DNA of 64,000 bases from Bimastos eiseni (taxonomy: Eukaryota > Annelida > Clitellata > Crassiclitellata > Lumbricidae): assembly GCA_959347315.1 (NCBI GenBank), contig OY365814.1:32226387-32290386 (forward strand), written 5' to 3'. The notes beneath the pieces were generated by a model. It saw only the letters and a list, made by a program, of their open reading frames with translations. It was not told the DNA's origin and ran no database searches. Of the stretch, positions 12,439-20,889 are shown piece by piece (position 1 is the stretch's first letter; the number at the start of each line of letters is the position of its first letter). Both the position numbers and the translations under genes were made by a program.

Positions 12439-15400
12439 TACGATACTTTATTACACTCATCAGGCACAGTTCAATAATCGATTAATCGGGATTTAGATAA
12501 TAGGAAACATTTCACGCATCGACGAACATTAACTGACTTTGAAGAATCACAAGACGTGAGGGAACATTGCGGAAGTATCGGGACACGCACCTTTGCAGTA
12601 AGGAAAAATCAGCATGAGTAATGAGATCTTGGAACATTAGGCGCCATTGGTTCTTGCTTCATGAGTCCACAAACACTACGGAACATTTCAAGAACGGAGG
12701 ACATCGTGGTACATTTCGATCGTTAAATAACACTGACTTGTCCTTCCCGAAGAGGCGCTAGAAAAATCTATGTATCATCCTTAAATGATTCAGATAGCCT
12801 AATAGCTGAATGATCTGTTTTGCTACAAATTGATAGTTTCAATAAACTTCCTTTGATTTCATTTCTTGAAATAGGTGACTTGTGTGTGGTTGTGCTAGTG
12901 CGTGCGTGAATTTTTAATGGAGAGAGGCAAAGTTTAAAATTGTTGGCATGGGGTCGAACAGTGATAACAATAATACAATTATAAAATTATACGAGATGAA
13001 CGTACGTCGATGGAGCAGCCCATCAGAGATCCCTTGTTCCAGGCCCTCGACATGACCTCAAAGAGATCGCACGGAGCGTTACCCTTGAGTTCGAATCTCT
13101 CGATCAATCCCCCGGTAAAGTCAGTCAGAGCATCGCTCGCCACTCCCCAGCTCAAAGCCTCATACGATCCGTTCAACCTACGACACACATAATAATCGTC
13201 ATCATCATCATACCATAATTTCAATCGTAATCGTTATTACAAATTCATATTATTATCACAATTACTATAATTATTGATATCATTATTCAAAGTACTAGCT
13301 AAGTAACAACGCTTGTAATGAGTAATAATCAAGGAATGGGGACCAATATGAGTATCATTTATTAGATTTTCTAGGCGCCCTTTGCACAATATTTGCTGGT
13401 GCACGACTGTAATCGTTTGTTACTCAGTTACAGGTCCTACTGCCCGAAAGCAGCACAGTAAATCCAATTTAAGAGAAAAGGGAGAACATTTGAATAGAGG
13501 TACTTTCATAATACATAACTACATAATAACTGCTACACAACACACATAGCTTGAGAAAGTGCAAAGAGGAACTAAAAAAAGATATTAAACTTCAAGGGTT
13601 TCAACTATGAAGTAAACTTGAAAAGTTGTGTCAATTTCAATACGATACCGTACGTAAGTTTATCACGGGCGATTGCGAACTAAATGCGGAAACCACTAAT
13701 GAAAGAAATCGATTTTTAAAGCGTTAACGGGAAATTGGGAGGTCCTACTACAGACCAAGAAGTAATGTCGTAGAATGCTAAGCAACCAATTCCAGAAATT
13801 TGAACCGAACCCGGCTAAGCTTCAATGACGCTCTGTGGACGTTCTTGTTGGGAGAACAGCAACAAGGGAATATGGCGATTGCCTGTTTTTCTCCCTAATT
13901 TCCGTCCTATTGAGATTGTCAATGTATGGTGCAAGTGCAGCAGAGATAGCCACGCATCTGTGGTGTTGCAGTTAAACGACACTGTATGATAACAAAGACC
14001 ATTAGCGTCGCCCTCCTATTTTATCCAGGATTGAGAGTGCAAGCAGTGATTTTATACCCATGTCCACGGGTTGACAGACCAGCATAAAAAACCCTTTAGA
14101 CTTTAGCACACCAAATAAGCGAGAAGTTAAGATAAGAAGTTAAGCGCCCTTGTAGCGGCATGACCTACGTTACAGCGCTCTAGAAATTGTCCATTCAATA
14201 ATAATGAACCGATGACAACACTGTGACTCACTTTGCATACGCCTTTTCAAGGAGGGCGCTCCAGAACTCGTTTCCTTCCTTTGAGTGCATGTAAATCAGT
14301 TTGTTTTCCTGTGTAGGAAGACGATCGTCAATGAGGACCTCAACCCATCGTCCGTATTGCCAGAAGTGGAATCGGAACACCCCTGTAACGCATAATGTTC
14401 CATGATCACATGGCGGAACATTTATCTAAAATATTTCGTCCAGACAGAGCGAAACTTTTGTAGACAAACCCGGTTTAGTACATTCTGAATCAGAACCAAG
14501 TTGAACATTATTTAGGACGCTGGTCAACAGCAATAATATTGAAATTGAACAGAAGGTTAAAGTTCATGAAATACATCATGCAGTTTATTGAGCAGTCGGA
14601 GAATACGGCCTTGCTTGTAAGTTGTAACTTAGACTCACTCATCTGCCGTGGCTCAGAGAATGAAGTCACTAATTCCTCTTGTTCATCTAGGTAACTCGAA
14701 ATTGCAGCCAAGGTAAGAGGCACCCTTGAATTCAATTTCACAAATGTGGGTTACCATTGCCATACAGCTTTGCCAGGCTGTACCACAGAGAGTAACTGAT
14801 TATTCTACTCACTTTTCCAAAACATCATCTTACCATACTTTCCATTACTGCACCCCACCCCACATTACCTCATCGTACCCATCTGATCTTATCTATCTGT
14901 GCTATACCTTACCTTTGACATGACATGAGGTGTTTCATGAAAATGAAGCACCTCAACAAATCTTAACTATATCTTTGACCAATGATGCTATAATGTATTT
15001 TACAACATAGAAATTGACACGGGTTACATACCGGCGTATTCCTTGTCAAAGGACTGTCCAGTTGGAATGACTCTGTTCAGAAGAATCTGATTTGTGGTCA
15101 GACTCGACACAGCGGCCAAAAACCAGCAGTCATCTATGATAAAGAAAATCAATTGGCATCATTTTGTATCGCCTCTCACCCTTATAACAGTGATCGAAGC
15201 CCTCCTAAAATGTGCGAAAGCATGATAAAACTATAGGCAAGATGTGCCCAAGCTGGCACTAAAATTAACCCAAAATAGGGGTGAGACATACCCAATATCA
15301 TGTACATGTAGTCTAGCGCAGAGAGCGCCTCTGAGTAGTGTTCTTCTTGATGATGCGCTATATCAAGCTAAAAATTGCAGGAACACTTAATAAAAAACAA

Positions 15401-16568
15401 ATTCTGCATAATACGTACTTAAGATGCCTTGGTTGACGTCCATACGATTCGCTCCATCGACAAACAGCTGAGGATTGGAACAAATTTCCTGAAACAATTC
15501 GCAACCATTATGGTAATGATTGTGTTTCGTGCATGTAATCCAAGAATGCGTTTCAGCAACACAAGAAACCTATTCTTTTTATCCGGGTTAGGCATCATAG
15601 AAGCCGCTGTGTTACTAACCGGAATTAATTAATAGGCTAGGCTAAGCCTCATCTGCTGGGTTCCCACTTTTCAGTTTATCAGCTAAGATGCTTTATAATT
15701 GTTAAATTAACCATAATCAATATCTTTAGATTACTTTAATTTAGTTACTTGTAGCTGCCTTGCATAACTTGAATGCCCGTCCCACATAGTTGCCATGACC
15801 ATAGATGCCAGGACCATAGATGCGATGACATGGATAAGCACCCAGGCGTTCCCAGATGACTCCTCTACGCTAACTGTAATTGACATATAATTATTTTGAT
15901 TTTAAATTCTACTTGATAAATTCTGCTGCATAAATGCCATTAATGTGATGCAACGCTATGAAATACAAATCAAGATACTGATAATTATGATAAAAATACT
16001 TAAACTTGTGATGATACCGAAACTGATACATATTCTGATTCTGATAATGATACACTGTACTTAGAATGATACTGATAATTATCCTGAAACTGATGATGAT
16101 GTTGATAATAACACTGATAATGATGATGATACCGATACTGACATTGAAACTTACACTGATAATGACATTGATTCTGACAGTGACACTGATAATGATACTG
16201 GTAATGACAATCATACCGACACCGATACTATTAATGATACTTCAATTGATACCGATAATGATACTATTAATGATAATGATACTGATACTGATACACCTAT
16301 GAATGAAACCACTTACGCTTGGTCTTTTCCACTGGATATTCTGACACGCAGACGACTGATCACGGAAGTGGATGGAACTGGTGACTGCCGCAAAGTCTGG
16401 ATCCGTCCAGAGCGATCCACTCGCCAGACACTCCGCCTTGATCTCCTCGTAGGTCTTCGTAGCCCCACCTGGACATAAAGGAACGTAGTCGCACTTCCGA
16501 CTCAGACCGAAACCTGTGTCGCGGATCGTTGGACAAAATCCGGACCAGTTATTAATGACGACTGGCAT
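3615..16568 (-). CDS. Classical calpain (Ca2+-dependent cysteine protease), unit A
   Basis: Eighteen coding exons join in frame to a 701-residue protein, the usual length of classical calpains. Exons, 5' to 3': 16317-16568, 15419-15488, 15032-15133, 14232-14382, 13006-13177, 12138-12215, 11355-11446, 10874-10951, 9968-10140, 9327-9490, 8561-8772, 7933-7969, 7117-7258, 6310-6368, 5681-5749, 5043-5121, 4373-4489, 3615-3673. All introns are GT-AG except a GC-AG one after exon 10. The ATG has A at -3 and an in-frame TAA 51 bases upstream. The triad is Cys110 (NDCWFLAA), His266 (GLITGHAYS) and Asn291 (RIRNPWG). By family knowledge this is a cytosolic, Ca2+-activated protease that makes limited cuts in cytoskeletal and signalling proteins. 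Odd residues are Asn108 where Gly is usual and Trp202 in ALSWG. The short last exon is the least certain. The orthology class is not assigned. Confidence 0.95.
3880..4200. repeat. CCATCC-rich low-complexity stretch, intron 17
   Basis: Between exons 18 and 17: pyrimidine-rich CCATC/CCTCC words, preceded by GCGGAGCGCTCC...GGGCGCT, another LINE-tail-like sequence. No coding support. Unit B: 24769-25089. Unit C: 45653-45973. Confidence 0.5.
6490..6860. repeat. Dispersed-repeat-derived intron 13 sequence
   Basis: Lies between calpain exons 13 and 14. It begins GGATTTATATAGCACC and continues to CTCAGAGGCGCC, the same tail signature as the LINE-like elements, and goes on with non-repetitive sequence. 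Short open frames here have no recognisable family. Unit C (48251-48609) is diverged, with a 9-base deletion and several substitutions. Unit B is at 27379-27749. Confidence 0.45.
7440..7760 (+). mobile_element. LINE 3' end, reverse-transcriptase C-terminal fragment (unit A)
   Basis: Intron 12 of the calpain contains a plus-strand relic reading [20 protein letters not shown] and then [16 protein letters not shown], stop. This is the end of the polyprotein of RTE-type non-LTR retrotransposons, followed by a (GAT)n tail. It is 5'-truncated, opposite to the host gene. Copies: 28329-28649 (B) and 49198-49512 (C). C keeps the ancestral-looking TTRGRP where A/B have RTRRRP, and has a shorter (GAT)n. 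Confidence 0.7.
8160..8505 (+). mobile_element. CR1/L2-like LINE 3' fragment (unit A)
   Basis: Intron 11 holds a plus-strand reverse-transcriptase C-terminal relic: [12 protein letters not shown], then [20 protein letters not shown], then a broken [14 protein letters not shown] segment, ending in the tail CACTCAGAGAGGCGCTATT. The motifs are typical of CR1/L2-clade LINE termini. It carries stops and frameshifts and is inactive. Copies: 29049-29394 (B) and 49914-50259 (C, almost identical). Confidence 0.7.
8835..9325. repeat. Degenerate (ATC)n-rich intron 10, unit A
   Basis: This is about 0.45 kb of irregular ATC/TCA/GTC trinucleotides between exons 11 and 10. Open frames of Ile/Val/Ser come from the repeat. 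It runs up to the GC donor of exon 10. Equivalents: 29724-30214 (B) and 50589-51079 (C). Confidence 0.8.
9321..9326 (-). other. GC-AG intron donor after calpain exon 10
   Basis: The exon ends TAC AAG and the intron begins GCAAGT. The phase (0) joins correctly to exon 11 (GCC TCT GAA). AAG|GCAAGT is the well-known consensus for the minor GC-AG class of U2 introns. It is present in all three units (30210-30215, 51075-51080). Confidence 0.85.
9645..9840. repeat. Intron 9: GGTAGA-rich stretch and a shared short element
   Basis: Irregular AGGTAGA/AGGTAAAC words are followed by ACAAAGACATTAAAGTCGCC and CTCCTCTTTTTGCCA. Almost the same short sequence occurs again in intron 4 at about 14000-14030 (ACAAAGACCATTAGCGTCGC CCTCCT). 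It is probably a short dispersed element. Equivalents: 30534-30729 (B) and about 51410-51594 (C, diverged). Confidence 0.45.
10735..10785. repeat. (ACAGTA)n-type microsatellite in intron 8, unit A
   Basis: Units of GTAACAGTACA. Unit B (31624-31674) is the same length and unit C (52495-52563) has extra units. Confidence 0.75.
11040..11215. repeat. (AAT)n-rich intron 7, unit A
   Basis: Irregular AATAAT/GGTAATA repeats between exons 8 and 7. Unit C (52819-52994) differs at many positions, so it is a good marker of the diverged tract. Unit B is at 31929-32104. Confidence 0.75.
12285..12436. repeat. LINE-tail-like fragment plus (AT)n microsatellite, intron 5
   Basis: GTAATGTAATCAGGAATTTT is followed by TATAGCGCC and then, 60 bases on, (AT)17 at 12403-12436. 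The AT run is (AT)18 in B (33292-33327) and (AT)16 in C (54141-54172). In C about 40 bases left of TATAGCGCC are missing. The three lengths show the units are separate sequences, not exact copies. Confidence 0.75.
12540..12730. other. Intron 5 segment with repeated GGAACATT words
   Basis: GGAACATT-like words occur at irregular spacing (GGGAACATTGCGG, TTGGAACATTAGG, ACGGAACATTTCAAG, GTGGTACATTTCG). No coding sequence is seen. The rest of the introns between exons 6, 5 and 4 (12740-13005, 13178-14231) shows nothing recognisable apart from short AT-rich runs. Confidence 0.35.
14927..14954. other. 12-bp stem hairpin in calpain intron 3
   Basis: GAGGTGTTTCAT-GAAA-ATGAAGCACCTC is a near-perfect inverted repeat (11 of 12 pairs, with the twelfth G-U in one strand's RNA) with a 4-base loop. 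It is present unchanged at 35818-35845 and 56663-56690. Function is unknown. Confidence 0.7.
15965..16300. repeat. (TGATAC/TGATAATGA)n-rich intron 1, unit A
   Basis: Irregular GATA-based repeats directly after exon 1. The Ile/Met/Leu-rich frame is an artefact. Equivalents: 36857-37192 (B) and 57701-58036 (C). Confidence 0.8.
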
Positions 16569-16832
16569 TTTTGGATGGTTTGTTGCCGAGTTTTCTACTG
16601 GAAAAGCTGATGGTGTTTACACAAACCGTTGTTTCCTCAACCTCTGGAATTGACTTGGATAGCGCCGATGAACTTTGTCGCTTCAACAAAACCTGAATGG
16701 CCTGATTTGCTCGACGAACGACATTTACCGAGTTTTTGAAGGTAAAGCCGATGGTGTCTACACAAAATGCTGACTGTTCAACGTCCGGAGTAAACTTGGA
16801 TGACAAAGATGAACTGTGTCGCTTCTACCAAA
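16569..16832 (-). other. 5' UTR part of calpain exon with a 141-bp internal duplication (unit A)
   Basis: Downstream of an acceptor (CGTTTCCAG, exon begins at 16832), the 264 bases up to the ATG contain two imperfect copies of one 141-base unit. Each begins GAAGCGACA.AGTTCATC and ends near AAACTCGG. Unit B is the same (37461-37724). Unit C has only one copy (58305-58427, 123 bases), and the size difference is exactly 141. An in-frame TAA in A (TAG in C) 51 bases before the ATG confirms the start. The open frame across the duplication starts with TTG, not ATG. Confidence 0.6.
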
Positions 16833-17049
16833 CTGGAAACGTAATGTGCGAAAACAAAATATAAGGGAGCAATGCAATCGGATGTAAAGTATTGCTTCTC
16901 ATACATCTAGACCTTATAATAATGACCAAGCGCAAAGAAGATCTTTTTCCTACTTCCAGAGTCTTTGGTCTCTCCTCCCGGTATCATTTTGTCATCATTC
17001 GTCGTACTCTCGCAGTTCTGCGCCTCTGGTGAGTCTCGTCACGACGTCA

Positions 17050-17420
17050 AGAGGCGTCGAACTGCTTCTGCCAATACCCAGAAGACTGGTTCGGCCAATA
17101 CCTAACTGATTCTGCCAATATCCAACTGCTTCTGCCATTACCCAGAAGGCTGTTTCTGCCGAAACCAAGCTGCTTCTGCCCATACCCAGCTGCTGCTCCC
17201 AAGACCTAACTGCTTCTGCCAAAGCCCAACTGCGCCTGCCAAAACCCATCTGCGTCTGCCAATACCCAACTGATTTTGCCAAAACCCAACTGCGTCTGCC
17301 AGTACCCAACTGCTTCTGCCAACACCCAACTGCTTCTGCCATTACCCATAAGACTGTTTTTGCCAATAACTAACTGCTTCTATTAATAACCAACTGCTTC
17401 TGCCACTATCCAGCTGCTTC
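17050..17420. repeat. 20-21 bp minisatellite between promoter and ATG exon, unit A
   Basis: About 17 imperfect copies of AACTGCTTCTGCCAATACCC. On the minus strand this gives repetitive frames (GRSSWVLAEAVGYWQ), judged non-coding because the sequence lies inside the inferred 5' intron and is absent from unit C. Unit B: 37942-38312. Confidence 0.88.
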
Positions 17421-17526
17421 AGATGATATTATGCTCAGCCTATCCATCATTGTCTGTAGACCTTTCCGGCTCCTTGCCAACGTTGCCAACATACATACAT
17501 ATATACGAGTCTGCGTATATACTTAC

Positions 17527-17612
17527 ATACTTTAGAAACAAAATAGCATACTGCACCTTGAATAAGCGCGTCAGACGGATGAACGGGTAGAACAACCTGG
17601 AGACGACCTCTG
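17527..17612 (-). other. Candidate non-coding first exon, unit A calpain
   Basis: This is the stretch from about 30 bases below the TATA box to a good donor (T|GTAAGTAT, plus-strand ACTTAC at 17521-17526). It has no long reading frame. The 5' end is a guess from TATA spacing. The unit B equivalent is 38419-38504. In unit C this part does not align well and the exon end is unclear. Confidence 0.4.
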
Positions 17613-17641
17613 CGACCACGACATCGTCTCAGCAACGCGTG

Positions 17642-17652
17642 CTTATATAGCC
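17642..17652 (-). promoter_or_regulatory. TATA core promoter of the unit A calpain
   Basis: The minus strand reads GGCTATATAAGCACGCGTTG. A TATATAAG box sits about 1.07 kb upstream of the ATG, ahead of a candidate non-coding first exon. The same core (TATATAA.CACGCGTTG) survives in unit C, where the surrounding spacer has diverged almost beyond alignment, which argues for function. Transcription would start about 30 bases downstream, near 17612. That site is inferred, not seen. Confidence 0.65.
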
Positions 17653-17865
17653 AGTGGTGCAATTGCACTTGTTTGCGTGGAGGTTGGTGTCTGGAGGTGA
17701 CAGATGCATCTCATGGTCTAAACTGATGAATTAATTATGGTCAATTTAAAATCTATGGAATAATTTAAGGCATTTTATCTAAATTTAGATACAGTTTTGC
17801 AACTTCATACATTCATTCTTTATAATACTGTTGATATTATAGTGATAAAGATGACACGTAATGCA

Positions 17866-17970
17866 GAAAAATTAGCGTACGCTATTTATTAATTTAGCCA
17901 AAAAATAGCGTACGCGTACGTACGCATTTCAGCAGAAAAAATAGCGTACGTTCCGTACGTACGGTCGAAC
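17866..17970. promoter_or_regulatory. Cluster of CGTACG palindromes upstream of the calpain promoter, unit A
   Basis: Three copies of AA(A)TAGCGTACG within 100 bases, at about 17873, 17906 and 17940, extended into GCGTACGCGTACGTACGC and CGTACGTACGG. Each core is self-complementary. It lies 220-320 bases upstream of the TATA box. It may be a binding-site cluster or a relic of a palindromic element. Unit B: 38758-38862. No counterpart was seen in unit C. Confidence 0.45.
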
Positions 17971-18504
17971 TCTGTGTCCCACCATGCACAGTCACACGAA
18001 TATTAGTCTGTCTTAAGCACAAGTACAATGTAATGCGTAGACTGTATTAATTAAAGTCAGTTATACAGAAAAAAAATATCAAGTACTATTTTTAAATGCA
18101 TTATAAACTGCGTACAGAATGGATGGCTTAATGGTAGAACAGAAATTCCTATCTGCCGGTATGTCCAAATTTACATCTCATCTAGTTAATTATGCAATTT
18201 AGAAACACTAGGTGGTAAATTGTTTAAAATAACAGATCATTCATAGTGTCATGAAGTAGGCTAATCTGTAACTTTGTAATGTAGTCGAAACTCATAATAC
18301 CTAGGATCAAGATTGAATTATGGAGATAACAGGTTTAGACAGCTACATGTATTTGTTCAACGGTTAGTGATGAGGATAATATTTTCTGAGTATTTTAATT
18401 CGGCCTACAATATAAATACTTGCTCACAAAATTTTATTTATTTTTTATTTATTGTGAAATTTGAAATTGCCCTTCTTCCAACATCTTTTGCTCAAGAGTG
18501 CACA

Positions 18505-18655
18505 AGCCTCGATGGCGCAATTCCAGTTGTACTGCAGTGCGAAGGACTTACTCAACGTTCCTACACAGTGACTCATCGGACGAGGGTCGAACCCGATCAC
18601 TCAGCGCACACTGAGCGTTACGGGCCGACCGCTCTAACCAATTGGCCACTGTGAC
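18505..18655 (-). mobile_element. tRNA-derived SINE, unit A
   Basis: The minus strand has an A box (TGGTTAGAGCGG, near 18629-18640) and a B box (GGGTTCGACCC, near 18584-18594) with tRNA-like spacing, followed by a tRNA-unrelated body. It is not a folded tRNA gene: no acceptor-stem pairing was found. Confidence 0.7.
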
Positions 18656-19265
18656 ACACGTAAAAATGTTTGCAATATACAAATAGAACTACATTCTTAT
18701 TCGAGTACTTCAATTTCAAGTGGAAACATCAACAATCCTTCGGATAGTAAATTGCAACCTCTAGAATATTTAGGCCTACATCCAATGTAATTTATACAAC
18801 CCGATCTTGACGTGCCTTCAGGATAAACACATACTGCTGTCAGGACAAACAGAATTATTAGACCCGATGCCCGCAGATAGACATCTCAACTAACTACGAT
18901 ACGACACTTCAAATATACCAACCGCTTGGTGGCTCTGCAATCGACGAATGCATGAATCATACCATGGGGCGTGTGTTATGTGGTGACACCTAGTAACGGT
19001 ACAGGACGCTTTGACGCACCGTTTTGGCGCAGACAAGACTATCAGCAATCGGTGCAGACGAACCAGAATAGAGATGCAATGGTCAAGTCGGCAGGTGACA
19101 AATGCATAGACTAGGTAGCAACAGCGTCACAAGATCAGGAAAAAGAAACAATAAGCAGCTGACGAAGTTGATAGTAACAACAACGGGTAAACCGATTGAT
19201 ATTTCCCTATCGTTTAACAGAATAATATTCAAGTTGCATCGTTTTACTGTTGCTTAAGAATGCTG

Positions 19266-19830
19266 CTGTCATGTTGTCATGGCAATGAAGCCGAAGTGAC
19301 GTCGTCCAACTGTGCGTCATCTATCGCAGCCCATCTTTGTGAATGGGAGCGGCTAAAGTCGACCATCACTTTCGCAGACTTTCTTTCCGTACAGGTTTCA
19401 TTTCTTTCACACCCCTTCTGGGAGTACATTTATATAACGCCTCTATGGCTCAACCTCTCCCTCTATAACCAAACCCGAAACAGTTGAACAGCTGATGGAA
19501 AACCTTGACGGCAAAGGTGATGGTCTCCGACTCCATGTCCAGCCCATTAAACTTAGTTATTAATGGCGCCTTTTCAGATCTGGTACATACTAGATCAGAT
19601 GCAAATTCATGACCATGGCCAATGCCGCATTGATGCAAACCATATCGGTTCCGGAGCATTCGACGAAGCCTTATCGCACCGAGCGTATAAATGCATTCCG
19701 AAAATCTCGCCACGTATCTAAATATTAATTGCGATCTGCTGGGGTTGTTGAGGAGATCGATATATGGCGCCACGTCCCTACCCCACGCCACCTCTGAACG
19801 ATACAGCACAGTGCAGAACTCGCTGTGTCA
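19266..19830. other. Spacer block with a diverged counterpart in unit C
   Basis: Two sub-blocks, CATGGCAATGAAGCCGAAGT at 19278 and CCACGTATCTAAATATTAAT near 19710, are matched with about one change in four to six bases at 62445-62530 and 62590-62790. Open frames on both strands are short and not conserved between the copies. The block is therefore treated as non-coding homologous spacer. Unit B: 40158-40722. Confidence 0.5.
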
Positions 19831-20229
19831 CTCACAACTTGTGCATTATTCATATGAAACCAATTGCTCTGAGCTTGAAAATGTTGCTACGTGGGCACTT
19901 ACTTGGAGTTTCAAACTCAATAGCAATAAATTTCAAGCGATAATATCTAGGCGCCCGCGATCTAAGTTACCAAACCTCCCAGCCTCTATACCAGGCGTGG
20001 AAATGGTGGTATCGTTTGTTAGTCTAAGAGTAATCATTACTGATAGGCAGGCATTGCTTTGACCCAACTAATTGACCGGATCTGTGTAATGGCCAGCCAA
20101 TCGCTCTTTGCCTAACGCATCCTACATACTCATGGCCCTTCGTTGATGCGCTTATGTGGTGTATATTGTATATGCATGTATAGTTCGGGCTATGGATAAC
20201 GGGTTTCATGGGTCGGGTAAGGGTAGAGT

Positions 20230-20615
20230 CCTCACGGGTACGAATAAATCCGGTTTGACTCCGGTTCCAAATTCCTCAGCACATCCACTTCCGCATCTCT
20301 TCACAGGGCTTGAATTTCCTCTCAGGGGAGGCGCCCATGTACTTGCCAGATCTTGTCCTACGACGGTCTCCGTCCTCTTCACTCTGCTGCCAAACGCGAT
20401 TGAGTGTTCTTTCCTTTACAACGTCCAGTCACGATGCAATAGCGCGCTGTTACAGACGCTGGCGTGGAATGGTTTCTCTGTGGAGGAACGATGCCTATCT
20501 CGGATTCTTCCCTCGCTCTTCAATGTTAAGTAAAGCCTACCACTTTTACCGCCAGGTCTGGGCCTGGAGCGCCTCTGAGTATAGACAGTATAGGCGCTAT
20601 AAAATTGTTTGATTA
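20230..20615 (+). mobile_element. CR1/L2-like LINE 3' end, spacer of unit A
   Basis: The plus strand reads LSGEAPMYLPDLVLRRSP, the same C-terminal reverse-transcriptase motif as the element in intron 11, and ends in GCGCCTCTGAGTATAGACAG then TAGGCGCTATAAAAT. It is frameshifted. Unit B copy: 41122-41507. Unit C has no copy. Confidence 0.6.
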
Positions 20616-20635
20616 ACAGATAAGAAATTCATATT

Positions 20636-20889
20636 AAACATTTATATAGCGCCCTTGGAGAAATAATACTGAGGAGCACCAAAACTCAATACGGCTAAAA
20701 GGCAGTCTTATGGCAAGAAAAGAACGCACGAGAGAAGGTCTTGGGAAAGAGAAACAACCTTCAGAGGAGAGACCATTCCAAACCGAGGGTCCACCACTGA
20801 GAAAGCGCGGTTATGCCAAGTGGGGTTCGGGTTAAAAGGACAAGGAGCAGACTCTGTTCAGATGAGAACAGGGCAACGTCGTTTGAGTA
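20636..20889. repeat. Dispersed element at the end of the unit (A); shared by all junctions
   Basis: Starts ATTTATATAGCGCCCTTGG and contains GAGAAACAACCTTCAGAGGA, GAGACCATTCCAAACCGAGG and CACTGAGAAAGCGCGG. It recurs at 41528-41781 and, without its first 90 bases, at 63306-63467, where it follows an (AT)n/(GT)n run. The last 160 bases of it are the leftmost sequence common to all units. Confidence 0.6.

Larger units (their letters stand above)
10874..13177 (-). other. Unit A calpain exons 5-8: protease core 2
   Basis: Exon 5 (13006-13177, residues 193-249) reads [20 protein letters not shown] then TGGL, the conserved YEAL/DFTGG block, with Trp202 where most calpains have Gly. Exon 6 (12138-12215) carries His266. 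Exon 7 (11355-11446) carries Asn291 in RIRNPWG followed by [12 protein letters not shown]. Exon 8 (10874-10951) has [17 protein letters not shown] and CDHDGEFW, the standard end of the catalytic module. The Cys-to-His spacing is 156 residues and His-to-Asn 25, close to the vertebrate calpains (about 157 and 24). Confidence 0.93.
14232..16568 (-). other. Unit A calpain exons 1-4: N-terminus and protease core 1
   Basis: Exon 1 (residues 1-84) opens with [15 protein letters not shown] and carries the family stretches [19 protein letters not shown] and IQWKRP. Exon 2 (85-107) encodes [18 protein letters not shown], the stretch before the active site. The split codon 108 is Asn. Exon 3 starts with D109 and the catalytic Cys110 ([11 protein letters not shown]). 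Exon 4 (143-192) reads [19 protein letters not shown] and ends in the [12 protein letters not shown] helix. Phases: 0 after exon 1, 1 after exon 2, 1 after exon 3, 2 after exon 4. The exon 2 donor is GTACGT, preceded by CTTAA. This is the site of the extra A in unit B. Confidence 0.93.
1..20889. repeat. Tandem array unit A (20,889 bp)
   Basis: The sequence starting at base 1 (GATACGTTTGAACTTTAGAG) recurs at 20890, 41782 and 63468, and the order of everything between is kept. The unit holds one complete minus-strand calpain gene, its TATA promoter, and intergenic repeats. The unit boundary used here is set only by where the window starts. The true duplication endpoint is unknown, and homology in the fourth copy reaches about 160 bp further left, to about 63306. 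Confidence 0.97.

Noticed and set aside
16552..16806. Frame just upstream of the calpain ATG, possible upstream ORF
   Set aside because: It starts with TTG, not ATG, and spans the 141-bp 5' UTR duplication. The apparent repeat in its protein is that duplication, and unit C lacks it.
16995..17366. Repetitive minus-strand frame (GRSSWVLAEAVGYWQ-like)
   Set aside because: Translation of the 20-21 bp minisatellite. Absent in unit C and inside the inferred 5' intron.
17866..17970. Origin of replication or CRISPR-like array
   Set aside because: Only three irregular repeats with unequal spacing in a eukaryotic spacer. A factor-binding cluster or element relic is more plausible.
18505..18655. Possible functional tRNA gene
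   Set aside because: A and B boxes are present, but no acceptor or anticodon stems could be paired. The sequence continues as a SINE body and has a decayed relative at 61715.
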